Part shown: positions 12,240 through 23,861 of the stretch, piece by piece
Position numbering within the stretch: position 1 is the first letter of the stretch
Layout of the letters: each line of letters starts with the position of its first letter
Origin: Mixophyes australis
Taxonomy: Eukaryota > Chordata > Amphibia > Anura > Limnodynastidae
Length of the DNA: 64,000 nucleotides
Assembly (NCBI GenBank): GCA_036250195.1
Contig: JAVHZZ010000003.1
Location: 86,321,418-86,385,417, forward strand
Direction of reading: 5' to 3'
Notes under the pieces: generated by a model
The model's database searches: none
Told to the model about the DNA's origin: nothing
Seen by the model: the letters and a program-made list of their open reading frames with translations, nothing else
Translations under genes and position numbers: made by a program

Positions 12240-13345
12240 TCCTCAAAGGTTGGATATCCAGGACAAGGATAAATAAGACCAATGTGCAAGTGCAAATAAA
12301 AGAAAATGTTGTCCGGCGCTCAGAAACAAACAAAATTTAAAAATCACTGTCAGCATAAACATAAAGGAGAATTTTGTGCACAATATTGCTATATTGGGGT
12401 TAAGCTCACCTGCCGGCATCAAGGCGTCTCCTGTAGGTGAGTCCCTAAGCTAGTGAAAATTTACATTCAGGATGTTCCATTTTAAACCTTCCCCTGAACC
12501 TCCATCTTATCTTGTTACAACTCTCCCTATATTTTGTATGTGGCAGCAGTACCTCAAATCCAACAGAGGTGCTTCTGTTCTGCCCCTGAACTTTCCACCA
12601 TGTCTGTAGGAGTTAATCTTCCTTTCTGATTAGAACTGCACCTGTCTCACAGCTTCTAATACCTGTCTCAGTCTGTGCTTTGGGCAGCTCATCGTTTTTA
12701 CCTGGCTGCTGCTTGTCTCCTGTTAATCCCTGTTCCTGTTTTGCTTAGCTGCTGTTGACCTCCTGTTGTGACCCTCTGCCTAATTCCTGGACCCTGTTTG
12801 TTTGCCTGTTACCCTGATCTCTGCTTGATCACTGGACTCAGTTTGTCTGCTTCCCTGGACAGCCTCATGCCTCCTGGACTTGGGTAACCCATTATACTAT
12901 CCCTGCAATTTAACTGTATCTGTCATTACTTGGAACCTGTTGCTCTGTGGACTTTCCTGCCATTAATCACACCTGTTCATATCTGTGGATTTAAGTTATA
13001 CCTGTTTATATTGCTACCTGGAAATCTGCATATCCCACAAACTGAATCTTTGTTTATGTATTTTGCCTGAATAAAGACATTTGGTTTATTAAACTTCTGT
13101 TGCTGCTTCCAGAAATCGCTAGGATTCATAACAGGTATAGAGCACTAAATGGAATTTGTGGGGGGTGGAGGAAATCTAGTGTAGATAGTTCTGATCCTCT
13201 GGATCCAATGAGTTGTCCAAGGCAAATGGTCAGAACCAGTACATGGGTTTCGACCGTAGTGATTCAATAAAATTTAAAATAGGTTAATTAGAAATGACAT
13301 TGAATCATGTAATGTGATTACTTTAGTCCTTATCAAGTGCAGGAG
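12240..13345 (-). mobile_element. Penelope-like or ribozyme-type retroelement remnant, split by an LTR
   Basis: On the minus strand, CTTGATAAGGAC (13337-13326) and GGTCGAAACCC (about 13254-13244) resemble two halves of a hammerhead core with an enlarged stem II. The element then continues to the LTR insertion at 13133 and resumes at 12472. Its 3' part carries TTTCTGAGCGCCGGACAACA (about 12310), the kind of tail seen in the heads of the fold-back insertions at 15360 and 42986. No reverse transcriptase is present. The assignment is by analogy. Confidence 0.4.
12473..13133 (+). mobile_element. Solo LTR-like insertion with polyadenylation signal
   Basis: TGTT...AACA bounded block of about 660 bp, rich in CCTG and CTG. 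Near its end it carries GCCTGAATAAAGAC, an AATAAA signal followed by a T-rich region, as in a plus-oriented R/U5. It interrupts the remnant that flanks it. The exact ends are uncertain: CAGG occurs on both sides, but a clean 5-bp TSD does not. Confidence 0.6.
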
Positions 13346-14054
13346 AAATGAGTGAGATAAAGTAAAGTGGTAATAAATCAAATAAATTTGATGTAATTAA
13401 AGAGAATAACATCAAAAAGAAAATAGAGAAAATACCAATAAAGTAGACCGTAGTGTACTAAGGATATGTATAACAATGTATAATTGCAAAAGGATTGGAA
13501 GGTCTTATAGTGAATGAAGACTATTATGAGACTATTGAGTGGTGTAGTGGCATGTAGGTGGTGAAAAAATGTGAATGTATAAGTTAAGAGTAATGATACT
13601 AAAGTGTTGCAAGGCATAATAGTTAGTACCAAAAATTAAAAGGTGTAGAATAAAAGAGTATTACAAGGCAACTCATGTCACTTCCTCATTTCTTGCCAAC
13701 CGGTGTGGAGGTCAGAACCATTCTAGATGTCCTGGAAGTACATAAGGAACTGATGTTGCAGTCACATTGACATCAAAATAGGTTCTGGAGCGCAATTCAC
13801 ATGACTTTTCAAGCTGTTTTTACTATCAGCTGTAGAACATCACCTTAAGTGCAATCTGCTCTGAGTTGCATTACATATCAGCAATTTCTCTTGGACAGCA
13901 ACCTGTGGTTAGTCATGGCTCAGTTGTCAGCATTTCCGACTCACAGTACTAAAGTCGTGGGTTTGATGTGACCAAGGCCCTATCTGTGTGGAGGTTGTAT
14001 GTCCTCTCTGTGTTTGTGTCAGTCAACTTCAGTTACTCCAGTTCCCATACTCAC

Positions 14055-14565
14055 TAAAAAAGACATACTGATTAATTGGCTTCTGACAAAAATCTCATAT
14101 CAAAATACTCTCCCTCCCGCTCTCTTAAATCTACCTCTGACCTTCTTGTCTTGTCTCTGATAACCACCTCTCACTCACGCCTACAAGACTTCTCCCGTGC
14201 TACTCCCCATTTATGGAATTCCCTACCACGCTCAATCAGACTTTACCACAGCCTTCAAATCTTTAGAAGATCTTTGAAAACACATCTCTTTTTTAGAGGT
14301 GACCTTGTCCTCGATAACACTATTCACACTAATGCACCCTCACAACTATCCCAATCTCCACTGTAAGCCAAACTAGTTCCTATTGTTTCAGCTGTGCCCA
14401 CTTCCATTTAGAATGTAAGCTCTCTAATGAGCAGGGTCCTCCATACCCCTTGTTTTCATGTCTGCATTTATTTTGTCTGCCTTGTATGTCCATGTCTTAT
14501 GTATGTACTGTTTTCCCTACTGTACAGTGTTGCGGAGTACTGTAGTTCCTTTCAAATATACGATG

Positions 14566-14612
<47 letters not shown>

Positions 14613-14622
14613 TAATAATAAC
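14055..14622 (+). mobile_element. LINE (L2/CR1 group) 3' end
   Basis: 14076-14366 encodes the C-terminal tail typical of L2/CR1-group ORF2 proteins: the block ATPHLWNSLPRSIR followed by IFRRSLKTHLF. This segment has no stop inside and ends at the natural C-terminus. A 3'UTR follows with the GAATGTAAGCTC...GAGCAGGG module and a simple repeat tail. It is severely 5'-truncated, as is usual for dead LINE copies, so it lacks endonuclease and the reverse transcriptase core. Confidence 0.8.
14566..14622. repeat. (TAA)n microsatellite tail of the LINE
   Basis: About 17 TAA units with one interruption, at the LINE 3' end. A shorter (ATA)n tract lies at 14761-14789. Confidence 0.95.
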
Positions 14623-14949
14623 CCTAGTGTGTGTATTGTACGGAATATAGATCATTATCTCCACTGGGACTGATGTGAATGATTAACTATTCTCTGTAAA
14701 TCACTTTGTAATAAGTTAGTGCTAAATAAATAATTGTTAATTAATAAACATATAATAAATAATATTAATAATAATAATAATAATAATAACAAAAAAAGAT
14801 CAGTGAATTCATTCAACAGATTTTTAATTGTAAAGACATTCAATTTTCTAATATATACTGGCCTCAGATTCAGTCATGTTTTGGTCAGCCTTGGTACACA
14901 ATAGTTGTAGAAGAGGTTCTACATTGTAAAACTGTCTAGATTTACGCAT

Positions 14950-15017
14950 CATATGCTGTGAGCCAACAGCATATGACCATGTGATCCAACAGTTGCTGTG
15001 AGCCAACAGCATATGAA
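14950..15017. repeat. Duplicated hairpin
   Basis: CATATGCTGT (14950-14959) and ACAGCATATG (14966-14975) form a perfect 10-bp stem around GAGCCA. A second copy of the block TGCTGTGAGCCAACAGCATATGA follows about 40 bp downstream. The surrounding 14830-15110 resembles 38410-38760 (shared CTTCAGATTCAG-type blocks), so it is probably part of a dispersed repeat. Confidence 0.65.
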
Positions 15018-15344
15018 CCATGTTTTTTAATATGGTCTACTGGATGTGGTTGAGTTGGGTTTTGGAGGTCTGTGGCAATGAAGAGTAGAATGGAGGTGGC
15101 CAATGGCACTAACACATTTCAATCTGCTTCTGCATGGTTCTAAAGACATTAAAAGGATAATGCAGCAGTTCTAGTCAAAAAATGAATATATATTGCAGGT
15201 ACAAGCTATACAATCTAGAAGGGTCCACCAAAGTCTAGATAAAGGCATAGCAATCAGTCCATACAGTGCATATGTATTATCATAATTGTAGACTTGAAAA
15301 CTAATAGTTAGGGCATATATTGTTAATTTGGATATATTCCTGAT

Positions 15345-16391
15345 AAAGGATTGAGGACAGAAACAAAGAGGGTTATTCTACCGCACCAACTAAAGGATTA
15401 TATCCCAGATATATTTTAATAATGATCAATAAATGGTCATATAGCTCTGGGGTGCTACCTAGAAACATAATCGTATCATATTAAACAGCAAAAAACAGAA
15501 GTTTCTTTTTTGGGTGCACTCAATCCTCTCAATAAACCTTTGATTTGAACAAGTATAAGTATCTGCTTTAAAACATAACTTTTATTAGTATAGGTTTTTA
15601 AAAGCGAAATATAAGGTAAAATTGTGCTCATAAATAAAAATTGTAATTAAAATGATCTGGATGCACATGAATATTATACCTATATGGGTTTGTAATATTG
15701 ACCTGTCTTGCTTAAAGATTAAGATTAAGCAAGACAGCAAAATGCGCGTCGGCGTTCCAGCTGGATGCACATGATCAAACTTAAATAATAGGAGGAATTG
15801 GCAAATGCAGTTTATACCCCTATATATCCAGAGTTAGAAGGGGACTACTAGGCAGGCAGCAATTCACACCCCAGAATATTATTGTATCCAGGATAGCAGG
15901 GTGCCGAGATTTAGACTGGATATAGAAGATATCAATAGTGAGAGTGACTATAGAACTCATAACTATATGTAAGTGGTGCAAAACATTTGCAGCCTGCTAG
16001 TCTCATCTAGGAGTGTAATGGTTATCAGACCATTTCAAGTTTAATTTAGCAGATATCATAGAATCGCTATAATAGCTCTAAGGGGCTGTAGGGCATCCAT
16101 ATAACTACTCCTTGAGCATATATGCAGGTTTGCCAAGATTTAACCTTCATACCATAGGGTCAATATTACAAACCCATATAGGTATAATATTCATGTGCAT
16201 CCAGATCATTTTAATTACAATTTTTATTTATGAGCACAATTTTACCTTATATTTCGCTTTTAAAAACCTATACTAATAAAAGTTATGTTTTAAAGCAGAT
16301 ACTTATACTTGTTCAAATCAAAGGTTTATTGAGAGGATTGAGAAACAAAAAAGAAACTTCTGTTTTTTGCTGTTTAAAAGGATTGAGGACA
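15345..16391 (+). mobile_element. Fold-back Penelope-like insertion with 15-bp TSD
   Basis: AAAGGATTGAGGACA occurs at 15345-15359 and 16377-16391 as a perfect 15-bp TSD. Between them lie a 121-bp head (15360-15480), arm A (15481-15703), a 454-bp middle (15704-16157) and arm B (16158-16376/7). Arm B is the reverse complement of arm A, identical by eye apart from a 7-versus-4-base difference near 15510/16348. A small hairpin (CTGTCTTGCTTA/TAAGCAAGACAG, 15702-15736) and GCAAAATGCGCGTCGG (15737-15752) sit at the inner end of arm A. The plus-strand copy therefore runs from the motif to the 3' end, with an inverted 3' copy ahead of it. No protein is encoded. A 15-bp TSD points to target-primed reverse transcription, not a cut-and-paste transposon. 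Confidence 0.75.
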
Positions 16392-16458
16392 TCAGGATGT
16401 GTGTACCATAAAACAGTAAATACCTTACACACACACTGGTTAATATATGGAATTCTTA

Positions 16459-17039
16459 GGTTAAAACACAGGGGTCTATTTATATTGGTGACTGGTAGCA
16501 ACTGGTAGCAACTATCACTATGTGTAGCTGCACATCACAGCAATAAAAAAAAGTAGTACTGCCACTTCTGAATATACCAGGGTTACCTACTTAAACGGGC
16601 ACAGCACCGAAGGAGTAAAATAATTTGTTTTTTTATTTAAGATTCACACTGCACAATAACACAGTTTATTGTTAAATACACAGTTTAGAACCTAACATTC
16701 GCCAGCCTATGTATAATAGGGTATTCTTTACCTGCCTGTACACAGATACAGGTAAAGGAAAAACAAACTCTATCTGTCACATGGGATTTCCCCTTAGGGG
16801 AAATAATATAACAGCAGAACTTAGGTTTAATTAACCTCTCAACATACTTTTGTTACAAGTCCACTAATTTTTCATTTATTGGATTCCAATTGGACCTTGA
16901 TGATATTATCATAATTATCACAACCATATTTATGATTCGTATATCTTTATTTAGGGTCTAGTACTAGTGTTTTAAAATTCTACAAATAACATTCATGATG
17001 CCTCACTGTATTTATAATGCCCAGGATCACACATATTCC
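16459..17039. other. Possible MITE end and unclassified sequence
   Basis: AGGGGTCTATTTATATTGG at 16459 resembles the terminal repeat of the MITE at 17757. No matching right end was found. The remainder is AT-rich and unassigned. Confidence 0.35.
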
Positions 17040-18910
17040 TCTTATTTATTACTAACATCGTATTCCCACCATTGGCTATTATTTATGCCAATTAATGGAT
17101 AGATCCGTCCCCCTTTTTCTGATGGACTATCCGGGATAATGCCATCAAATACACCTATCTCTATTGTTAATTCGGAGCTGCCAATTTTTTTGCAACATGA
17201 AACACATACCTATATTGTTGTACATATGGTAATGTATTAACCTGAAACCCCAATGTTATAGATATAATCTTGTCACAACCTTTGTTTTTACATATATACA
17301 AGAGTGTTTTTCACTCTTATATATAGTCAGTATAAAGATAGACAATGCCAATGGTAAACAATTCCCCACGTTTACTAGCCCAGATTTTACTTGGGTCTTG
17401 ACTGGATCTTGGATAATTGATTTCCACAAATATAAATACTAGTATCCATTTATAGTTTTTTCTCTAAATAATATGTTATCTTAATTCAGGGCCAAACCGC
17501 CTATTTTACGCTTCTATTAATGAGACCATACAGTTAATAGGTATTTGCGATCAGTAATTAGAATCACGATCGCATAGACTCCTTTGTTATCAACATTACA
17601 CGCCCTCTATTGGCCAATATCACCACCAATCAATGGTTTGATCCATTCTCCTATTCTGATTGGACCATTCCGGATGTGTGTCATCAAACACACCTACTTT
17701 CTTCACTATTTAAGAGCTGTCAATATCCCCCCCGCTGCAGCCTTGAAAAAGCCATAGGGGTCTATTTACCAAGCATTTTTCCTGTGGTAAACCCCCGAAA
17801 ACAACAGTTTTCAGGGGTTTACTGTGAAATCACTATGTACTATTGAAGCATCGCAGAAGATATCTCAGATATCTGCTGCTTTGCATTTCCTATCGTTTTT
17901 CTGAGCACTCCCCATAACAGTGTATGGGAAGTGCTCAGAACCGCTATGTATTAAAGGCTAACTAGAGAAAATTTTCTCTTTTTTTACATGTTAATGTACG
18001 CCATCTGAAGCTGGCGTACATTAACATATCTGAAAACTTTTGCGCTGTCCAGCTCTGCTCTGAAGAGCAGAGATGGACAGCGCATGTGTGGAGGGATCAT
18101 GTGATCCCTTCCTGTCAATCATCCTGCAGTTTGCCGGCAAGGATGTTACTGCGCATGCACCAACTATTCAGTCGGTGCATGCGCACTAACAAAAAAAGTA
18201 AAAAAAAAAAAAGAGAAGATCATCGCAGCCTTGAAAAATGAGAAAAGACTGCGATGATCAGGTTAGTCACTTCTCAGGGACAGCAGGTTATCGGCACTGC
18301 TGTCCCTGAGAAGTTTTTTAATACATAGCCATTACTTTTCAATCCTTATCAAGGAGATAAGGATTGAAAAGTATCAAGTAAAAAAAACGAAGGGTCATAA
18401 ATAGACCCCATAGAGCGAAACGCGCGTTGGCGTTTTGCCTCGCTATTTCCAGCATACTATCAGCATTCTACTTGCAGCTTACTCTTAGCATAAATTTTCT
18501 CCTGATCGCTCCCCAGTTATTTACTAGGCAGGGTTTTCACATATACCCGCGATCATAGGGAGATCATTGATATAGCTTTTTTCTATTTCCGTGATGCCAA
18601 TATCATTGGATTATATCACCTAAAGATTGCTAAAAATACCTTGGGCTTCCTTTACCCTATATGGTACTAAATCCAATTTTGGAATATTTTTTGAATAAGC
18701 TGGGATCTTTGCACTTATAAAGGTGTTTTATGACTTGTAGCAGAGGCAATGCAAATAATTTTTGCATTTTAACTCACTTTAACACAGTTTGTTCTTTCAC
18801 ATATATTTTTAATATTTCGCTCTCTATCTAACCAGATTATTTTAATGCATACCCAATAAACTTTATGTTTTATTCATTGACCTTTTGGAGTGCCCCTGCC
18901 TAAATACACT
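17040..18910 (+). mobile_element. Penelope-like element with partial tandem repeat, interrupted by a MITE
   Basis: 17041-17190 and 17580-17735 are diverged direct repeats about 535 bp apart (shared TTGG, ATTGGACNATCCGG and ATCAAAYACACCTA blocks), as in the tandem pseudo-LTRs of Penelope elements. The second copy runs into CCTTGAAAAAGCCATA (17741-17756). After the MITE it resumes as GAGCGAAACGCGCGTTGG (18413-18430), making one hammerhead-like motif split in two. The downstream part to about 18910 ends with a TTTTGGAGTGCCCC module. No coding region survives. Confidence 0.5.
17757..18409. mobile_element. Multi-hairpin MITE
   Basis: 653-bp non-coding element with GGGGTCTATTTA terminal inverted repeats and ATA on both flanks (17754-17756, 18410-18412). 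Inside is a train of separate near-perfect hairpins: 17787-17822, about 17853-17879, 17899-17940, 17988-18027, 18042-18083, 18093-18108, 18151-18184, 18218-18259, 18270-18313 and 18334-18372. Stem lengths are roughly 8-18 bp. The superfamily is unknown. Related ends may occur at 16459, 26717 and about 45203. Confidence 0.85.
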
Positions 18911-19799
18911 TCTTTCCTTTCCTTTTGTTCCATTTACTTAATTAAGTGTTATGGGAGCACCCCCTAGGAGTTCCCTAGGTATTTGCATTAATTAATGCTA
19001 CAAATTAGGTCTTCATATATATCTGGTGCAGTCTCCATACCTTCTTGTGTGACAATAACACAGTTGCAATTTACAGCCAAGTGTTAACCTGAAGCTTATA
19101 CTGAAAGGCACCTGGCAATAGCCGCTAGAGTGTCTGTATCTCCACTCAACATATAGCGGGATTTGGTAACCAAGCCACTACAATATCAAGTGGAAGTTGG
19201 TAGCTGAGTCCTTTTGCTCACTGTAGTAGTATGGAATACCTCCGTGTCACACAGCTTGAAATACTGACTCACGCAGCTGGCTAAACCAATAATGGATGTA
19301 TCAGAATGACGGAACCTGAATCCCTGCTCAGCCTCCCCACAAGGTATCACTCAATCAATGTTTTGTGTCCATTCGTTATACCCATAGACTAGCGATCTTT
19401 CCTGTTGCAGGCTGCATGGTGCCATGATGTCTGGACTGATGTGACTGAATAACATAGGGATAGCTGAAGATATGATTAAATTACCCCCCACCCCCAACCC
19501 ATGCAATCTGCATATCTCATCAATCTCAGTGATCGAAGAATGTATCCCATTATGTCTGGCACTCACATGGTTAAATTTTAAGAAATAGGATTCCTGTGAA
19601 CATAAACATTTAACTATACTTGGCCAATCATATACTTAACTTTGAAAGAACCCTCTCTGTCTAGGCATGGCCATTGTGGTTATCTATTAAATACAGCACT
19701 CACAGTATAATTTTACAAAGGTAGTTGTTACTATACAATATACATATATTTGTCGTTAATACATGGTGCATAGAAAGTGTTTAAAACTGTCCATTTTTA
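18911..19799. other. Gene-free mixed sequence
   Basis: No gene recognised. Moderate base composition around 19000-19560 may reflect degraded repeats. Confidence 0.4.
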
Positions 19800-20008
19800 T
19801 TACTCAAGTCAGCCACCCTGTGTTCCCCACACCATTTACCATATTTACCATGACAGAACTCTTTGGCGAGCCATTTCGAATTCCTCCTCCTACTGAGAGT
19901 AATGCTGCCAGTGAAATAAGACCATGCATGTGCATAGTGGTGCGAACTGGCGAGGGATCTAGAGCAGTCTCTCCGGCGGATATGAACCCCATTAAAAAGG
20001 TAAGTTAA
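19800..20008. other. Higher-GC segment open on both strands, ending in a consensus splice donor
   Basis: A block unlike its AT-rich surroundings. The plus strand is open from 19763 to 20008 and contains a sharp AAAAAG/GTAAGT donor-like junction at 19998/19999. The minus strand is also open in two frames, so the lack of stops may only reflect composition. The predicted peptides match no family I recognise. It could be a fragment of a DNA transposon, a conserved element, or a lone exon. No function is claimed. Confidence 0.3.
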
Positions 20009-23000
20009 TGTGCAGGAACTAATATTTAAACATGTGAAATTACAATTTACTTTATTAAACACTAAAATAAACATATGTTTTAATACCAAAGTACATTACA
20101 TTCACAAAAAAAACATTAATTGAACAGTATATTTGTAACTGATACAAACAAGTTAAACAACGTGTTACAAAATATAATACATAAAACAACACACTTTAAA
20201 AAACGATAGTTGTGATACTTCCCATGTGCCATTTTCTAAAAATAATACAAAATGTAACTTGAAACAGAGCAATACGGTATAGAGTCCAAACTGTTTTCTG
20301 GAGGACACGTTTTCCACTTTAAAGACAGTAATACATCATTTCCATATTTTGTCTATTTTTCAGACTGAAATTTCACAACTAACCTGTACATCTCTATACC
20401 TACAACTTATGCATTTAAACAATCTTTTGTACACTGAGAATAATATACAGCTTTAAAAAGACAATTTATTCCACTTACTGCTGAAAAACCGGCAATAAAA
20501 GTGACGATATGTGTACAAATTCACTTTCTACACAGTTTACTTGTCTCAGTCAGAGACTCCAAGAACAAATGATCACTGCAAAGCGCATACTGTACAACAG
20601 ATGTACAACACTGATTATGTTCTCATCTTCGTAATTATGTTGTAAGCTTATGATTGTTTTTGAGACAAAAATAAACATAGAAATGGCAAGGTCCACAAAT
20701 ATTATAAATATATATTTACATTAGTCGGACAGCCTTGGTTGATGAACTTCATTAAAAAAATGAATATGCTGTAAGGGTAAATAGTAAAAAAAAAATATAT
20801 TATAAAGTAACTGGATTTGAGCAACTTCCAGTTCTTTATTTACCAATTGGTCACAGTTTCTTGCCATTTTTCTGAACTAGTGGATCCCACAACTCAAGCA
20901 ACTGATTTGGATAAGTGGAGGAAGGTAATTTAATTTGTTGTTGTTTACTAAACTTGCTATCTAGAGTAATTATTCAGTATGGCACATCTGAATTACCATG
21001 GATGTCTCTTTACTATTAGGATGCAATATAGTTCCACCCACAATCGCAGAAGTCATCTTGACAACTCCATTTAGCAAAGGCTAAAATTTTAGAGCTGTAC
21101 AGTATATAAAAATACCTTTCATAGTGTTGAATGGTAATATATTAATTTTAAATGTATGCACTTTCAGGCTTTGCGCACCATCCCCCATCTCCAGATCATG
21201 GCTGTAATGAACAAAAATACAATCTTTAAAAATGTTTATTTAAAAAAGATAGTATATATGATCAAAAAATACCTGCATCTGATACCACTCCCCAAGCCCT
21301 GGATTAAAAGTACCCATTTTTTGTATCCCTCTCCATGGGGGAAGTAATATTCTGGGATAAGTAATAGTCTGAGATTACTCTAAATATTCAAAAGTAACCA
21401 TGAGAAAAATTATAAAAAACTCTACATTCTTGAGAAGGTAATGGATATAAATTTGGGTAGAACAAGATATTAAAAAGTATTTTCTGGTGAAATTGATGCA
21501 GCACGAATCCCTGAAAATAGGCCTGATCGCAGAGGTGTAAACATCCTCCTGTATTGAAGGGTTTTATTGTAACTAGCTCAGGAGAATGTACGTATATACA
21601 AACCATATTTAACCGTGTTAGCTGGGAGAAAACTCAGGGCAGCATCGCTTTCTACTAATTTACATCCAACAGCATGTATACAGTCTTTTATATGAGGGTT
21701 GAAAAATATAGTCCATGTTCCAGTAAGAATTCTAAAAGGCAGAATGACTTTTAATGGACTTGTCAAAGCCCCATTTTATGTATTATTAACATATAGCTTT
21801 AATATAATTTTTTTTTAAATGTTATGATTGGACCTATTTAAAATCACGGGATATGTGGTTTCAAATTTCCATAAAATAACCCTTAATTGTATTTTGTGTA
21901 CTGTATAAGTGCTAGACCTTAATAAAACACCAGCTTTACTGATGAACATTCAGAATGCAATAGGTTAAATTGGTGCCTTTTCAAAGTCAACAGTGCAAAA
22001 ATAGTTCAACACAGCCAGCAGAAATATACCTATTTGTTACAGTATTCAGGTAAATGTAATCTAACGTCACAAACACACATCGACTTTTGATGTGAAATAG
22101 AAAGTGTAGAAGGTTTTATGTGAAAAAGGTATTTATATTTGCTATTCGAGTTTTTGAATCTGATTTGGTTGTATTTTCAGTCTTTTTTCATTAGCTTTAA
22201 AATTGTGTTGTTACAGATTGCTTGCTTTTTATAGCAGTACGCTAGAAATAGGGCAACATTTTTAACCCCCATAAACAAATAGAAATATGGTAAGTAGATA
22301 TTTAGTGAATACTGTAGGTACATGTTTAAAGAATTTGATGTTTAAAAAAAGAAATAAAGTACTGTTAAAATGGATTGTTACTGAAGACAATTGTTTCCAT
22401 TTAGCTTATAACATTTAATTTCAGATTTCTTACATTTAGAATTGATAATGAGAGCTTTTATATAAATATTTGTGAAGATTCTAAAATGCCATTTGATATC
22501 GATTCTACTAGCATTTTCTTAATACTGATCTTTAAAATGACAGTAAGAAAATACTGAATAATTAAAGATACTGTAAAATATTGATTATTAATAAAATATT
22601 AGTCGTATTATTCTAAGAAAGCTGTATGCTTCATGTTTATTGTAATGTGTTTGTTTTATTAATGTATTTATTTTTACAACATATAAACCAGTGGCATTTG
22701 CAAAAATCTGCAATTGTATAATGCAGTACAAGCTCATATCCAAAAAAATATTTTCAGATGAGATGCCATTTCATTAATTGTTTTTCCTTTTGTACCAAAA
22801 CTGTTGTCATTCATTACCAATTTTATTAAACTGACTGTATAAACCATAATTGAAACATAGGAAACTTTAAAGACTTTGTAAAATCAGTTACTCTTTCATA
22901 GATCGACATATAGAAGTAACATGTAACATTTATTCAATAAAATATTGAATGTGTTCTTACATAAATATATATTATTTTTTATGTTTTGTTAACATCTTAA

Positions 23001-23565
23001 TAAAACAGAAAAATTTCCTATTTCTAGGATGATAAACCTGGAGAGAGGTTATAAGAACTAAGAAAAATATTAAAGTATAAAGTCAGCGCAGATAAAATTA
23101 GTTGAGATATGCTCTTCTTATTTGTGTATTTCAGGAATAGGATCAACAGTAACAGCAAATGCCATGAAGGTGTTGAAGGATTTTTATGTAAGATTGATCA
23201 TTGTTAGAGGACTTATTATACTCATTCTTCAAAACTGGTTACACAGTGGCCTTCAGGAGATAAAGTAGAGGATGCTACAACAACATATCTCTAACCTGTG
23301 AATTTTAAACATCCAATTTTCTGTTCTCTGTAATTATTTGCTTCCAAGAATAATCTGAAACTGTAACTAACATGGTGCTAGATATTTCATAAATGCTCAA
23401 TACTGTCAGTGAATGACATTTTAATTGTTTGTGGACTATCTAAACTATCTGCATTTTCAAGTAAATAAAGCATTTAGTGAAGCTGTTTTGGACACATTTA
23501 CTCATGTATTGAAATATTCAACATTGATCCACCATCCAACTCCTGTAACTCATTACAGCATAACT
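20009..23565. other. Unique AT-rich flank of AGTR1
   Basis: Long A+T-rich sequence without recognisable repeats or genes. Open frames of 60-80 codons here show no protein signatures. Confidence 0.6.
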
Positions 23566-23861
23566 AAAGGTGGCCACACACAGACTGAGTGAGGGATTGA
23601 AGAACAATTTGGCCATACACGTAGGTGGTCAAACTGGACGACATCCAGCCATTGGCTCCTTGAGCCAAACTGGTGAACTGCTAAATGAGGGTCTGGTGGT
23701 GTAATCTTCTGGACAGATTTGCCATATCTTGTAATAATAATATGATTGAATTTTAGTCTTATCAGTTTCGGGCATCAGGATTGCATTGGAACCACACACA
23801 CTATAATGTACGACTAACTTGCCAATATCACGTCTGATATTGCAGTGTGTGGCCAGCATTG
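23566..23861. mobile_element. MITE with TGGCCACACAC ends
   Basis: AAAGGTGGCCACACAC at the left and GTGTGTGGCCAGCATT at the right form an inverted pair around about 270 bp of non-coding, higher-GC sequence. It lies downstream of AGTR1, possibly within its 3' transcript. Confidence 0.6.

Noticed and set aside
12473..13133. A precise target duplication for the second LTR
   Set aside because: CAGG flanks are suggestive, but the outer bases do not give a clean 5-bp repeat with TG/CA ends.
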